64,000 nucleotides of DNA, from NCBI RefSeq assembly GCF_000955975.1, contig NZ_JYJF01000002.1:1-64000 (forward strand). The letters are read 5' to 3'. Of this stretch, positions 50,947 through 61,000 are shown one piece after another; positions within the stretch are counted from its first letter, which is position 1, and the number at the start of each line of letters is the position of its first letter. The position numbers were made by a program, and so were the translations under genes. The notes below the pieces were generated by a model. The model saw only the letters and a program-made list of their open reading frames with translations, was not told the DNA's origin and ran no database searches. This DNA is from Saccharothrix sp. ST-888. Lineage in GTDB: Bacteria; Actinomycetota; Actinomycetes; Streptomycetales; Streptomycetaceae.

Positions 50947-53583
50947 CTAGAGCGCGCCCTTGCGCTGGAGGACGTTGTACGAGATCCAGCCGGGCAGGAC
51001 GGGCAGCCAGAAGGTCAGCAGGCGGTAGAGGAAGACGGCCGGGGTGGCGACGGTCGGCGGCACGCCGGCCACCGTCAGGGCGCCGATCAGCGCGATCTCG
51101 ACCGGGCCGATGCCGCCCGGGGTCGGGATCGCGGACCCGGCCGCGTTGGCGGTCAGGAAGACCACGGCCACCGCCGAGAAGCTCAGCGTCCCGCCGAAGG
51201 CCTGGATCGAGGCGTCCAGGCAGGCGGTGAAGCTCAGCGTGAGCAGCAGGATGCCGCCGAAGCCGGTGACCAGCTTGCTGGGCGTCTGCATCAGGTCGAG
51301 CATCCGGGGCACCACGCCGAAGAACAGCGAGCGGACCCGGGTCACCACGAACCGCCGCAGCGGACCCACCGCCGCGACCACCAGCGCCAGCACGGCGGCC
51401 GTCAGCACCCCGATGATCACCGCCCGGGAGGCGCCGAGGTCCCCGTTGGTCTGGGTGCCGGTGATCAGGCCGAAGCTGAACAGCAGCAGCAGGTGCCCGC
51501 CGAGCCCGGCCAGCTGGGAGGCGCCGACGCTGGCCACGGCCTGCCCCGAGCGGATGCCCGCCTTCTGCAGGTAGCGGGTGTTCAGCGCGATGCCGCCGAT
51601 CGCGGCGGGCGCCACCAGCTTGACGAACGACCCGGCGAGCTGGGCGGCCACGGTCCGCCGGAACGGCAGCCGCTCGGGTACGAAGCCGGTCAGGCTCATC
51701 GCCGCGGCGCCGTAACTGACGGCGGCGGCGGCCAGGGCCACCGCCGCCCAGGCCCAGTTCATGTGGGAGAGCTTCAGCTGCGCGGGCTGGATGGTGGTCA
51801 GCGCCAGGTACGCGGCGAAGGTCAGCGCGATGACCATGATCAGGGTCTTCGGCTTGAGCCGCTCCAGCTTCGCCGGGGCCATCGGGGCTTCGGGGGCGAT
51901 CTGCAGGATCTGGCCGCGGATCCGGCTCAGCAGGTCCTCGCTCGCCGCCGCGATGTCCTCCTCGGCCTGCTGCTGGGTCCGCTCGCCCGCCGCGACCTGG
52001 GTCAGGGCCAACGCCTGGGCGGCGGCCTTGCGCTCCTTGTTGAGCTGGGCCAGGTCGATCCTGGTGGAGCGGCTCATCCCGACCGGCTGGAGCAGCGGCA
52101 GCGCGGCCGCGACCCGCTCGGCACCGAGCACCCGGTTGGCGACGGCCACCGCGCGCTCCGGGCCGACCCGCAGCGCGAAGGTGGTGACCAGCTGGGCGAC
52201 GTCGATCCGCAGCGTCAGGTCGCTGGCGGCGATGTCCCCGCCGGAGAGGTTGACCAGGCAGCCGGTCTTCTCGTCCATCACCAGCATCGACTCGCCGGTG
52301 AGCCTGCGGTGGGCGATCCGCCGCTCGTGCAGCGCGCCGACCGACTGCCAGAGCGAGCCCATCACCTGGTCGGTGATCTCCTCGTCCGCCAGCTCGTCCA
52401 GGGTCGGTCCCGACACCTTCTCGTACACCAGGATCGCGGCGTCCGGACCGAGCTCGGAGGTGGCCACCAGCTGCGGCGCGACGGCCCCGGAGGCGGCCGC
52501 CGCGTACGCGATCAGGGCCTCCTGCTCCAGTGCCTGGCGCAGCGACTGCGGGCTGCGCCGGACGGCCACCGAGCGCAGCCGCAGCCGCCGCCATGCGCGG
52601 TAGAAGAAGCCGGAGGCCTGCTGCTCCCGGTCGATGATGTGGACGTCCAGCTCCGGGCCGTCCTGCTGCTCGACGTAGTAGCGGCGGGTGCCGCCGGGGG
52701 CGTCCGGTGCGCGGACCGCGCCCGCCGGGGCGAAGCCCACCTTCCGCAGGCCGATCAGCAGGTGCTGGCCGGTCGGGCGGATGTTCGGCGAGCCGATCGC
52801 GTACAGCGTGCCGTACGCCACCGACCAGCCGATCAGCACGGTCAGGATCAGCGAGAGCAGCGTGGTGTAGCCGCTGACCAGCTCGGTCAGGCCGCTGAGG
52901 ATCACCACCACCCAGAGCGCCACCCGCCAGCGCGGGCGGCTCGACATGCCGACCGCCGTCATATAGGCGATCACCGGGGCCAGATAGCCGTGCACCGGGT
53001 CGGTCAGGGTCTGGCCGCCGCCCGGCGGCAGCTGGGTGAGGGCGTCCCGGATCGCGGTCGGGGCACCGGCCGCGACCCACCAGTCCACGCCGAGGGAGGC
53101 CCCGTACGCCAGCACCGAGGCGAGCACGCCGTCGGCGACCCGCAGGCCGTCGCGTTTGATCAGCCGTTCCACCGCGAAGGCGAGCGGTACGGCCAGCACC
53201 GCCACGCTGGAGACCAGGGCGGCGATCGTACTCATGACGCTCGGGACCCGGTGGGCGTTGACGGAGATGTCGTTCTCCAGGCCCGTGGTGGTCGAGATGG
53301 CGAACCGCGCCACCAGGAAGAGCGCCACGATGCCGGCGAGCCCGGCCAGGAACCGGATCAGGTCGGACGGCCGGTGCGCGCGGGCCGCGAGCAGCGGCTC
53401 GTCCACGGCGAGCACGCCGCCGCCTTCCGGCCCGCCCTCCCGCACGTTCTTCTCCCCCTTGATCAACGACACTCGTCGGTGCGGTGCAGGCCGACGCGAC
53501 GGGACCTTCCCCGAATCTGCGGAGCGGTCGGTGGTGGGCTCCTCCGAGCCCTCGTCCACATCCACGCCTGCCGTCCCGGTCAT
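50947..53583 (-). CDS. Large membrane protein: N-terminal helices, pseudokinase-like domain, C-terminal LPG-synthase/flippase-like domain
   Basis: 878 residues. Seven N-terminal helices (about 85-290) are followed by a soluble domain (about 310-560) resembling a protein kinase fold but degenerate: HRRLTGESMLV replaces the HRD catalytic loop and NLSGGD replaces DFG, so phosphotransfer is unlikely. The C-terminal ~300 residues have eight helices with VPERLPFRRTVAAQLAGSF, GGIALNTRYLQKAG and PTPGGIGPVEIAL, the signature of the lysylphosphatidylglycerol synthase TM (UPF0104/AglD) family, without the catalytic synthase domain. It may flip a lipid or glycolipid under control of the soluble module. 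ATG 53583 follows AGGAC. Close homologues exist in streptomycetes; substrate unknown. Confidence 0.83.
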   Translation of the reverse strand: MTGTAGVDVDEGSEEPTTDRSADSGKVPSRRPAPHRRVSLIKGEKNVREGGPEGGGVLAVDEPLLAARAHRPSDLIRFLAGLAGIVALFLVARFAISTTTGLENDISVNAHRVPSVMSTIAALVSSVAVLAVPLAFAVERLIKRDGLRVADGVLASVLAYGASLGVDWWVAAGAPTAIRDALTQLPPGGGQTLTDPVHGYLAPVIAYMTAVGMSSRPRWRVALWVVVILSGLTELVSGYTTLLSLILTVLIGWSVAYGTLYAIGSPNIRPTGQHLLIGLRKVGFAPAGAVRAPDAPGGTRRYYVEQQDGPELDVHIIDREQQASGFFYRAWRRLRLRSVAVRRSPQSLRQALEQEALIAYAAAASGAVAPQLVATSELGPDAAILVYEKVSGPTLDELADEEITDQVMGSLWQSVGALHERRIAHRRLTGESMLVMDEKTGCLVNLSGGDIAASDLTLRIDVAQLVTTFALRVGPERAVAVANRVLGAERVAAALPLLQPVGMSRSTRIDLAQLNKERKAAAQALALTQVAAGERTQQQAEEDIAAASEDLLSRIRGQILQIAPEAPMAPAKLERLKPKTLIMVIALTFAAYLALTTIQPAQLKLSHMNWAWAAVALAAAAVSYGAAAMSLTGFVPERLPFRRTVAAQLAGSFVKLVAPAAIGGIALNTRYLQKAGIRSGQAVASVGASQLAGLGGHLLLLFSFGLITGTQTNGDLGASRAVIIGVLTAAVLALVVAAVGPLRRFVVTRVRSLFFGVVPRMLDLMQTPSKLVTGFGGILLLTLSFTACLDASIQAFGGTLSFSAVAVVFLTANAAGSAIPTPGGIGPVEIALIGALTVAGVPPTVATPAVFLYRLLTFWLPVLPGWISYNVLQRKGAL

Positions 53584-53726
53584 CTGGTCTTGTCCTCGTA
53601 TCACCACTCACCGCCCCGAAGATGGTGGCATGCCCGAAGGGGTACTGCTGGACAGGGGCGGTATCGGGCGCGGCGAATCCCCCGCGCGCAGTCCCTTGAT
53701 ACACCGGATGGGGAAGAATCACCCTG

Positions 53727-54053
53727 ATGACGGAGAGTACGAACACCGGCGCCCTGCCGCCCTTCGCCGAGTCGGTCCTCGATCTCACCGAGCGCATCCC
53801 GGCCGGCCGGGTGATGACCTACGGCGACGTCGCCGAGTACCTCGGCCAGGGCGGTCCGCGCCAGGTCGGCCGGGTGATGGCGCTGTACGGCGGGGCGGTG
53901 CCCTGGTGGCGGGTGATCCGCGCCGACGGGCGGCCGCTCCCCGGCCACGAGCACCGCGCGCTGGGCCACTACCGCGAGGAGGGCACCCCGCTGCGCAGCG
54001 TCGGCGACGAACCCCGGGTCGACCTGCGGCGCGCCCGCTGGGACGGGCAGTAG
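53727..54053 (+). CDS. Alkyltransferase-like (ATL) protein, MGMT family without catalytic cysteine
   Basis: 108 residues. The MGMT fold is clear (PAGRVMTYGDVAEYLGQGGPRQVGRVMALYGG, in parts), but the PCHRV active site reads VPWWRVIRADG: Trp in place of the alkyl-accepting Cys. Such ATL proteins bind O6-alkylguanine without repair and hand it to nucleotide excision repair. ATG 53727 follows GGGGAAGAATCACC. It is just upstream of adnA, as Rv3204 is near adnAB. Expected to be nucleoid-associated. Confidence 0.88.
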   Translation: MTESTNTGALPPFAESVLDLTERIPAGRVMTYGDVAEYLGQGGPRQVGRVMALYGGAVPWWRVIRADGRPLPGHEHRALGHYREEGTPLRSVGDEPRVDLRRARWDGQ

Positions 54054-54311
54054 CGGACCTCTCCGCAGGGGCGCCCCACTTCGCAGGTGTGCCCCTCCGG
54101 GCGGGGAAGCCCCAGGGGGCGTGCGGAGCCGCATGAGCGACCGGCTGCCAAGGTGCGCTCCGGGGCTTTCCCATGTCCCCCGGGTGCGGTGCGGTGCGCG
54201 GGCGCTCGGCGGGTGCGGGCCTTCGGGCCGTTGCACGGCGGTCGGCTGCGGGACCGTAGGCTCGGTGGGTACGGGTCCGGCGCGGCCCGCCCGATCCCCG
54301 AACTGCCCAGG

Positions 54312-57300
54312 ATGTCCGTGACCTCCCCCTTCCGCTTGGTGCGCAGCCCGTTGGCCCTGCCCGCCCCGCCCGTGCTGGACGAGTACCAGCAGGCGGTGGC
54401 CGAGCACGCGGGCGGTCCGCTGCTGGTGCTGGCCGGCCCCGGAACGGGCAAGACCACCACCCTGGTCGAGGCGGTGGCCCGGCGGATCGAGCGCGGCACC
54501 GACCCTGAGAGGATCCTGGTCCTCACCTTCAGCCGCAAGGCCGCGATGGAGCTGCGCGACCGGATGACCGCCAGGCTCGGCAGCGGCGGCCCCGTACCGC
54601 AGGCGGCCGGGGCCGGGCTTCGGTCGCCGCAGGCGACTGGGCTTCGGTCGCCGCAGGCAACTGGGCTTCGGTCGCCGCAGGCAACCACGTTCCACTCCTT
54701 CTGCTACGCCCTGCTCCGCTCCCACCAGAACCCGGAGGCGTACGCCGAGCCGCTGCGGCTGCTCTCCGGACCCGAGCAGGACGTGATGGTCCGCGAACTG
54801 CTCGCCGGTGACGCCGAGGACGCCAGGCTCGGGGTCGGCCGGATCCGCTGGCCGCTCGACCTGCGGGCCTGCCTCACCACCCGAGGCTTCGCCGACGAGG
54901 TCCGAGCGGTGCTCGCCCGCAGCCGCGAACTCGGCCTTGGCGAGGACGAGTTGAGCCGCTTCGCGGACGGTGTCCAGCGCCCTGACTGGGCCGCCGCCGC
55001 GCACTTCCTCGCCGACTACCTGGACGTCCTCGACCTGCGCGGCGTCCTCGACTACGCCGAGCTGGTGCACCGCGCGGTCCTGCTCGCCGAGCGGCCCGAG
55101 GTACGGGCGGCACTGCGCGAGCAGTACGAGGTCGTCTTCGTGGACGAGTACCAGGACACCGACCCCTCGCAGGTCCGGCTGCTGCGGCAGCTGGCGGGCG
55201 ACGGGCGCGACCTGGTCGCGGTCGGTGACCCGGACCAGTCGATCTACGCCTTCCGGGGCGCCGACATCAACGGCATCCTCGACTTCCCGGAGTCCTTCCC
55301 ACGGGCCGACGGCCGACCCGCGGAGGTCCGGGTCCTGCGGGTCTCCCGCCGCTCGGGCGCGGTGCTGCTCGCCGCCACCCGCGAGCTGGCCCGGCGGATG
55401 CCGATGGGCCGCCTGCCCGCCGGCAAGCTCGCCCAGCACCGCGCACTGCTGCCCTCCCAGGAGGGCGGCCGGGTCGAGGTCTACACCTACCCGACCCCCG
55501 GGACGGAACTGGACAGCATCGCCGACCTGCTCCGCCGCGCCCATCTGGAGGACGGCGTCCCGTGGGGCGAGATGGCGGTACTGGTCCGCGCCGGGGCACG
55601 CTCCATACCCGGCGTGCGGCGGGCGCTCGGCGCGGCCGGGGTGCCGCTGGAGATCGACGGCGACGACCTGCCGCTGCGCGACGAACCGGCCGTGGCACCG
55701 CTGCTGCTGGCCCTGCGGGTCTGCGCCCGCCCGGCGGAGGAGTGCACCGCCGAGACCGCCCACACCCTGCTCACCGGCCCGCTCGGCGGCCTGGACGGCT
55801 CCGACCTGCGCCGCCTCGGGCGCGCGCTGCGGGAGGAGGAGCGGCAGGCGCTGCGGGCCGCCGGTCCGGGCCCGGGCGCCCCTGACGCTCCGGCCCAGCA
55901 CTCGGACCCGGACGAACCGGGTGCCGGTGAGACGGCCGTGGCGGACGAGGCCGAAGGGGCGGCGCTCCCCGGTGCCGGGCGGTCCACAGCAGTGCGGTCC
56001 GCAGCCGTACGGTCCGCCGAGGAGCTGATCCGGGAGGCGCTCGCCGAGCCGGAGCGGCTGGTCGCGATGGATCCCGCCTACGCGCGGCGGGCCCGCGACC
56101 TGGGGATGCTGCTGCGCAAGGTGCGCGAGCTGCTGGCCGGAGGCGGCAGCGCCGAGGAGGCGCTCTGGGAGCTGTGGGACGGCGCCCGCCGCTGGCGCGA
56201 GCGGCTGGAGCGCGCCGCACTGCGGGGCGGCGCGGCGGGCCGCAACGCCGATCGGGACCTGGACGCCCTCTGCGCCCTGTTCGAGAGCGCCGCCCGCGCC
56301 GAGGAGCAGGTCACCGGGCACCGGGGCGCGCTGGACTTCCTGGCCGAGCTGGAGGCCCAGGACATCGCCGCCGACACCCTCACGGTCCGGACCGTGCGCC
56401 CCGACGCCGTCCGGCTGATGACCGCGCACCGCTCCAAGGGCCTGGAGTGGCGCCTGGTCGTGGTCGCCGGGGTCCAGGACGGTCTCTGGCCCGACCTGCG
56501 CCGCCGAGGCTCCCTGCTGGAGGCCGACCGGATCGGCCGGGACGGCCTCGCCGAACCGCTCTCCCCGGCCGCCCTGCTCGGCGAGGAGCGCCGGCTCTTC
56601 TACGTCGCCGCGACCCGGGCGAAGCAGCGGCTGATCGTCACCGCGGTCAAGGCGCCCGCCGAGGACGGCGACGAGCCCTCCCGCTTCCTGCGCGAGCTGT
56701 ACCGCGAGGAGATCGACCCCAGGACCGGGCGGGTGCGCAGCCGTACCCCGCAGGTCACCGTCGAGGACGTCACCCACCGCCCGCGCCGTCCGCTGTCGGT
56801 GCCCGCGCTGGTCGCCGAGCTGCGGGCGGTCACCGTCGACCCGGCCCAGGAGCCCGGGCTGCGCCGGGCCGCCGCCGAGCGGCTGGCCGTGCTGGCCGCC
56901 GCCGCGGACGAGGACGGGATGCCGCTGGTGCCCGCCGCCCACCCGGACCGCTGGTGGGGCCTGGTGGACCGGACCGAGTCCGCCGAGCCGCTACGGGTCC
57001 CGACGGAGCCGGTCAGGCTCTCCGGCAGCGGGCTCGAACAGCTGGAGAGCTGCACGCTCCAGTGGTTCCTGGACAAGGACGTCAAGGCCGCCGGGACCAC
57101 CACGGCCGCCCAGGGCTTCGGCAACGTGGTGCACGCCCTGGCCGACGAGGTCGGCTCCGGACGCACCCAGGCCGACCTGGCGGTGCTGATGGAGCGCCTG
57201 GACACGGTCTGGGACGCGCTGGCCTTCGACGCGCCGTGGAAGTCCCGGCAGGAGAAGGAGCAGGCCAGGGCCGCGCTGGAACGCTTCCTGCACTGGCACG

Positions 57301-57803
57301 TACTGGAACGCGACCGCACCACCGTGGCCACCGAGCACGGCTTCGACCTCACCCTGCCGGTCGGCGGGATCAACGTACGGATCCGCGGCTCGATGGACCG
57401 GGTCGAGCGGGACGCGGTCGGCCGCGCGTACGTGGTGGACTTCAAGACCGGCAAGCAGATCCCCACCGAGAAGTCGCTGCCCGAACACAAGCAGCTGGCC
57501 GTCTACCAGCTCGCCGTACGCAGCGGTGCGCTCGACGGCCTGCCCGGCTTCGAGTCCGGCGCCACCTCGGGCGGGGCCGAACTGGTGCACCTGCGGGAGC
57601 CGGCGAAGGGCGCCCCGGACGCTCCCAAGGTCCAGCAGCAGGGCCCGCCGGACGGCGAACCGTGGATCGAGAACCTGCTCGCGGACGCGGCGGGACGGGT
57701 GCTCGCGGAGCGCTTCGTACCCACGGCGAGCGACAGCTGCGCCCGCTGCGCCTTCCGCAGCAGCTGCTCGGCCCAGCGCGACGGGCGGCAACTGATCGAG
57801 TAA
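54312..57803 (+). CDS. adnA: AdnA-type ATP-dependent helicase/nuclease with internal 24-bp repeat
   Basis: 1163 residues. UvrD-type motor: Walker A AGPGTGKTTT, motif II DEYQDTDPSQ, motif III GDPDQSIYAF, motif VI VAATRAKQRL. The C-terminal RecB-like nuclease has VDFKTGK and an Fe-S cysteine set: ESCTLQW plus CARCAFRSSC (C...CX2CX5C). AdnAB performs end resection and recombination in actinobacteria. An in-frame triplicated 8-residue segment (GLRSPQAT) interrupts motif Ia/TFHS region. ATG 54312 or GTG 54318; no good Shine-Dalgarno. Followed by adnB after a repeat-bearing gap. Confidence 0.93.
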   Translation: MSVTSPFRLVRSPLALPAPPVLDEYQQAVAEHAGGPLLVLAGPGTGKTTTLVEAVARRIERGTDPERILVLTFSRKAAMELRDRMTARLGSGGPVPQAAGAGLRSPQATGLRSPQATGLRSPQATTFHSFCYALLRSHQNPEAYAEPLRLLSGPEQDVMVRELLAGDAEDARLGVGRIRWPLDLRACLTTRGFADEVRAVLARSRELGLGEDELSRFADGVQRPDWAAAAHFLADYLDVLDLRGVLDYAELVHRAVLLAERPEVRAALREQYEVVFVDEYQDTDPSQVRLLRQLAGDGRDLVAVGDPDQSIYAFRGADINGILDFPESFPRADGRPAEVRVLRVSRRSGAVLLAATRELARRMPMGRLPAGKLAQHRALLPSQEGGRVEVYTYPTPGTELDSIADLLRRAHLEDGVPWGEMAVLVRAGARSIPGVRRALGAAGVPLEIDGDDLPLRDEPAVAPLLLALRVCARPAEECTAETAHTLLTGPLGGLDGSDLRRLGRALREEERQALRAAGPGPGAPDAPAQHSDPDEPGAGETAVADEAEGAALPGAGRSTAVRSAAVRSAEELIREALAEPERLVAMDPAYARRARDLGMLLRKVRELLAGGGSAEEALWELWDGARRWRERLERAALRGGAAGRNADRDLDALCALFESAARAEEQVTGHRGALDFLAELEAQDIAADTLTVRTVRPDAVRLMTAHRSKGLEWRLVVVAGVQDGLWPDLRRRGSLLEADRIGRDGLAEPLSPAALLGEERRLFYVAATRAKQRLIVTAVKAPAEDGDEPSRFLRELYREEIDPRTGRVRSRTPQVTVEDVTHRPRRPLSVPALVAELRAVTVDPAQEPGLRRAAAERLAVLAAAADEDGMPLVPAAHPDRWWGLVDRTESAEPLRVPTEPVRLSGSGLEQLESCTLQWFLDKDVKAAGTTTAAQGFGNVVHALADEVGSGRTQADLAVLMERLDTVWDALAFDAPWKSRQEKEQARAALERFLHWHVLERDRTTVATEHGFDLTLPVGGINVRIRGSMDRVERDAVGRAYVVDFKTGKQIPTEKSLPEHKQLAVYQLAVRSGALDGLPGFESGATSGGAELVHLREPAKGAPDAPKVQQQGPPDGEPWIENLLADAAGRVLAERFVPTASDSCARCAFRSSCSAQRDGRQLIE
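54615..54686 (+). repeat. In-frame tandem repeat (three 24-bp units) inside adnA
   Basis: Units start at 54615, 54639 and 54663 and read GGGCTTCGGTCGCCGCAGGC then GACT or AACY. Unit 1 contains the perfect palindrome GTCGCCGCAGGCGAC; units 2 and 3 have one change that breaks its last pair. Each unit adds GLRSPQAT just before the conserved TFHSF segment. Confidence 0.9.
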
Positions 57804-57832
57804 GGCGTTTCAGGGGCAGTCGGACATGCCTT

Positions 57833-57994
57833 CAGGGGCGCGGGGAACTGCGCGAAACGGAAGGCTCCTGCGGCCGGGTCGGGCCCGGCGGGTCACTTGC
57901 ACCCTGAGGGTCCCGGTTGGGCGGTGCAGCTCGGAGTCCGCGGGACAGGTGCGGGCCGGTGTCTTCCGGATTCGCGCAGTTCCCCGCGCCCCTG
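57833..57994. repeat. Dispersed GC-rich repeat, inverted pair (copy d) between adnA and adnB
   Basis: Left arm 57833-57855 and right arm ending 57994 are exact reverse complements over 23 nt, and similarity extends to about 31 nt. The loop is about 107 nt and contains further hairpins. Unlike copies b and c, it separates two genes on the same strand. Confidence 0.8.
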
Positions 57995-58031
57995 TCCGCT
58001 CGCCCTTGCTCCTGAAAGGAGTGTGCGGGTT

Positions 58032-61000
58032 TTGTCTGCGGCACCGGTTAGGTTTGACGGCGTGCGCGCCGTGCTCAGTGACCCCGAACAGCTCAAGGAG
58101 CTGCTTGGCATCCCCTTCAACCGGGAGCAGATGGCAGCGATCGGCGCGCCGCTGGAGCCTGCCGTGATCGTGGCCGGGGCCGGGTCGGGGAAGACCACGG
58201 TGATGGCCGCCCGCGTGGTGTGGCTGGTCGGTTCCGGAGCGGTCGGGCCGGAGGAGGTGCTGGGGCTCACCTTCACCAACAAGGCGGCCGGCGAACTGGC
58301 CGAGCGCGTCCGGGACGCACTGCGCCGGGCCCAGGTGCTGGACGCCGACGAGGACGCGCTCGGCGAACCGGAGATCTCCACCTACCACGCCTTCGCCGGC
58401 AGGCTGCTGAAGGAGCACGGCCTGCGGATCGGCATCGAGCCGGACGTCCGGCTGCTCGCCGACGCCACCCGCTTCCAGCTGGCCGCCAAGGTGCTGCGCT
58501 CCGCGCGCGGCCCGTACCCGGCGCTGACCGGCGCCTTCTCCGGGCTGGTCGCCGACCTGATCGCGCTCGACGGCGAGCTGGCAGAGCACCTGGTCGAGCC
58601 GGCCGAGCTGCGCGAGTTCGACCAGGACCTGCTGGACGAGCTGGTCACCGTCCGGCTCAGCAACGACGACCTGCGCGCCGTCCCGGTGACGACCAGGGCG
58701 CGGCTCGAACTGCTGCAGCTGGTCGAGGAGTACCGCCGCCGCAAGCGGGCCGCCGGGCTGATGGACTTCGGCGACCAGATCGCCGCCTCCGCCCGCCTCG
58801 CCCAGCAGCGCCCCGAGGTCGGCGAGCTGCTCCGCGCCCAGTACAGGGTGGTGCTGCTGGACGAGTACCAGGACACCTCGGTCGCCCAGCGCCTGATGCT
58901 CTCCGGCCTGTTCGGCAGGTCCCGTACGGCCTCCGGCCACCCGGTCACCGCCGTCGGCGACCCGTGCCAGGCGATCTACGGCTGGCGCGGCGCCTCGGTC
59001 GCCAACCTGGACGACTTCCCTACGCACTTCCCGCGCCGCGACGGCAGCCCCGCCACCCGGTACGCGCTCAGCGAGAACCGCCGCAGCGGCGGTCGCCTGC
59101 TCGCCTTCGCCAACCGGCTGGCCGAGCCGCTGCGCGCCATGCACCAGGGCGTCGAGGCGCTGCGCCCGGCGCCGGGGGAGGAGCAGAGCGGGTTCGTGCG
59201 CTGCGCCCTGCTCCCGACCCACGCCGAGGAGATCGACTGGCTGGCCGACTCGATCGCCCACCTGGTCGGCACGGGCACCGCCCCCGGGCGGATCGCGGTG
59301 CTCTGCCGGGGCGGTGCGTCCTTCGCGGACATCCACGCGGCGCTGGTGGCCCGTGAGGTGCCGGTCGAGGTGGTGGGGCTCGGCGGGCTGCTCCAGCTGC
59401 CCGAGGTGGCCGACCTGGTCGCGGTCTGCGAGGTGCTGCAGGACCCGACGGCCAATGCGGCGCTGGTGCGGCTGCTGATCGGCCCGCGGTGGCGGATCGG
59501 CCCGCGCGACCTGGCCCTGCTCGGCCGCCGGGCCGCGGACCTGGTCCGCACCGCCCGTCCGGACGGTGTGGACGCGCTGACCGCGGCCGTGGCCGAGACC
59601 GACCCGACCGAGGTGGTCTCGCTCGCCGACGCGCTGGAGACCTTCCTGGAGGCCGAGCAGCCGGACACGCTGCCGTTCTCCGCCGAGGCCAGGGTGCGGT
59701 TCGCCCGGCTCGCGCAGGAGGTCAGGGAGCTGCGCCGGTCGCTCGCCGAGCCGCTGATGGACGTGCTGCACCGGGTCCTCGCGGTGACCGGGCTCGAGGT
59801 GGAGCTCGCCGCCTCCCCGCACGCCTTGGCCGCCCGCCGCCGGGAGACCCTGCACGGCTTCCTGGACGTGGCCGCCTCCTTCGCGGACCTGGACGGCGAC
59901 CCGGGGCTCTCCGCCTTCCTGGCCTTCCTGCGGGCCTCCCAGGAGTACGAGCGCGGTCTGGACAGCAGCCTGCCCGGCGGCGAGGACACCGTGAAGGTGC
60001 TCACCGCGCACAAGTCCAAGGGCCTGGAGTGGGACGTGGTCGCCGTCCCCGGGCTGGTGAAGGACGCGTTCCCGAGCAGCAAGGGGCGCGAGCGCTGGAC
60101 CAGCACCAAGAGGGTGCTCCCGCACGCCCTGCGCGGTGACGCGGCCACCCTGCCGCCGGTCGGGGCGTGGGCGCCGAAGGAGATCGGGATCTTCAAGAAG
60201 GCGATGGCCGAGCACGCCAAGGTGGAGGAACTGCGGCTGGGGTATGTCGCGTTCACCCGCCCCCGGACGCTGCTGCTGGCCTCGGGGCACTGGTGGGGGC
60301 CCAGCCAGAAGCGGCGGCGGGGTCCGTCCGACTTCCTGCTGGAGCTGCGGGCCCACAGCGAGCAGCCGGGCTGCGGCGAGGTCGAGCGGTGGGCCGAGCC
60401 GCCGCTGCCGGAGGCGGAGAACCCGGTGCTCACCACCTCCGTGGAGACCCCCTGGCCGCTGCCGCTGGACCAGGCCGCGCAGGCCGCCCGCCGCCGGGTC
60501 GCCGAGGTGGTGCACCGCCGCCTGGCCGGCGAACCGGCCCCCGAGCCCGAGCAGCTGGGGGCGGAGGCCGAGCGCCAGGTGGCCTCCTGGGACCGTGATC
60601 TCACCGCCCTGGTGGGGGAGTTGGAGCGTTCCCGGCGGGCGGTGCGGGAGGTGCCGCTGCCGGCCTCGATGTCGGCCTCCCAGCTGATGCGGCTGGCCGC
60701 GGATCCGGACGGCTTCGCCCGCGAGTTGGCCCGTCCGATGCCGCGCCCGCCGGCGCCCGCCGCCCGGCGCGGCACCCGGTTCCACGCCTGGGTGCAGTCC
60801 AGGATCGAGCCGCTGATGCTGATCGAACCGGGCGCTCTGCCCGGCGCGGACGAGGACGGGATCGAGGACGAGCGCGACCTGGAGCGGCTCAAGGAGGCAT
60901 TCCTGCGCAGCCCGTACGCGGACCGGACGCCGTACCGGGTCGAGGCGCCGTTCCAACTGGTGCTGGCGGGACGGGTGGTGCGCGGCCGGATCGACGCGGT

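Noticed and set aside
48362..53797. Very long minus-strand open frame (1811 codons) antisense to moeZ and the epimerase gene
   Set aside because: It is a GC-bias shadow: opposite-strand genes have intact, recognisable domains and the frame has no family similarity or start signal.
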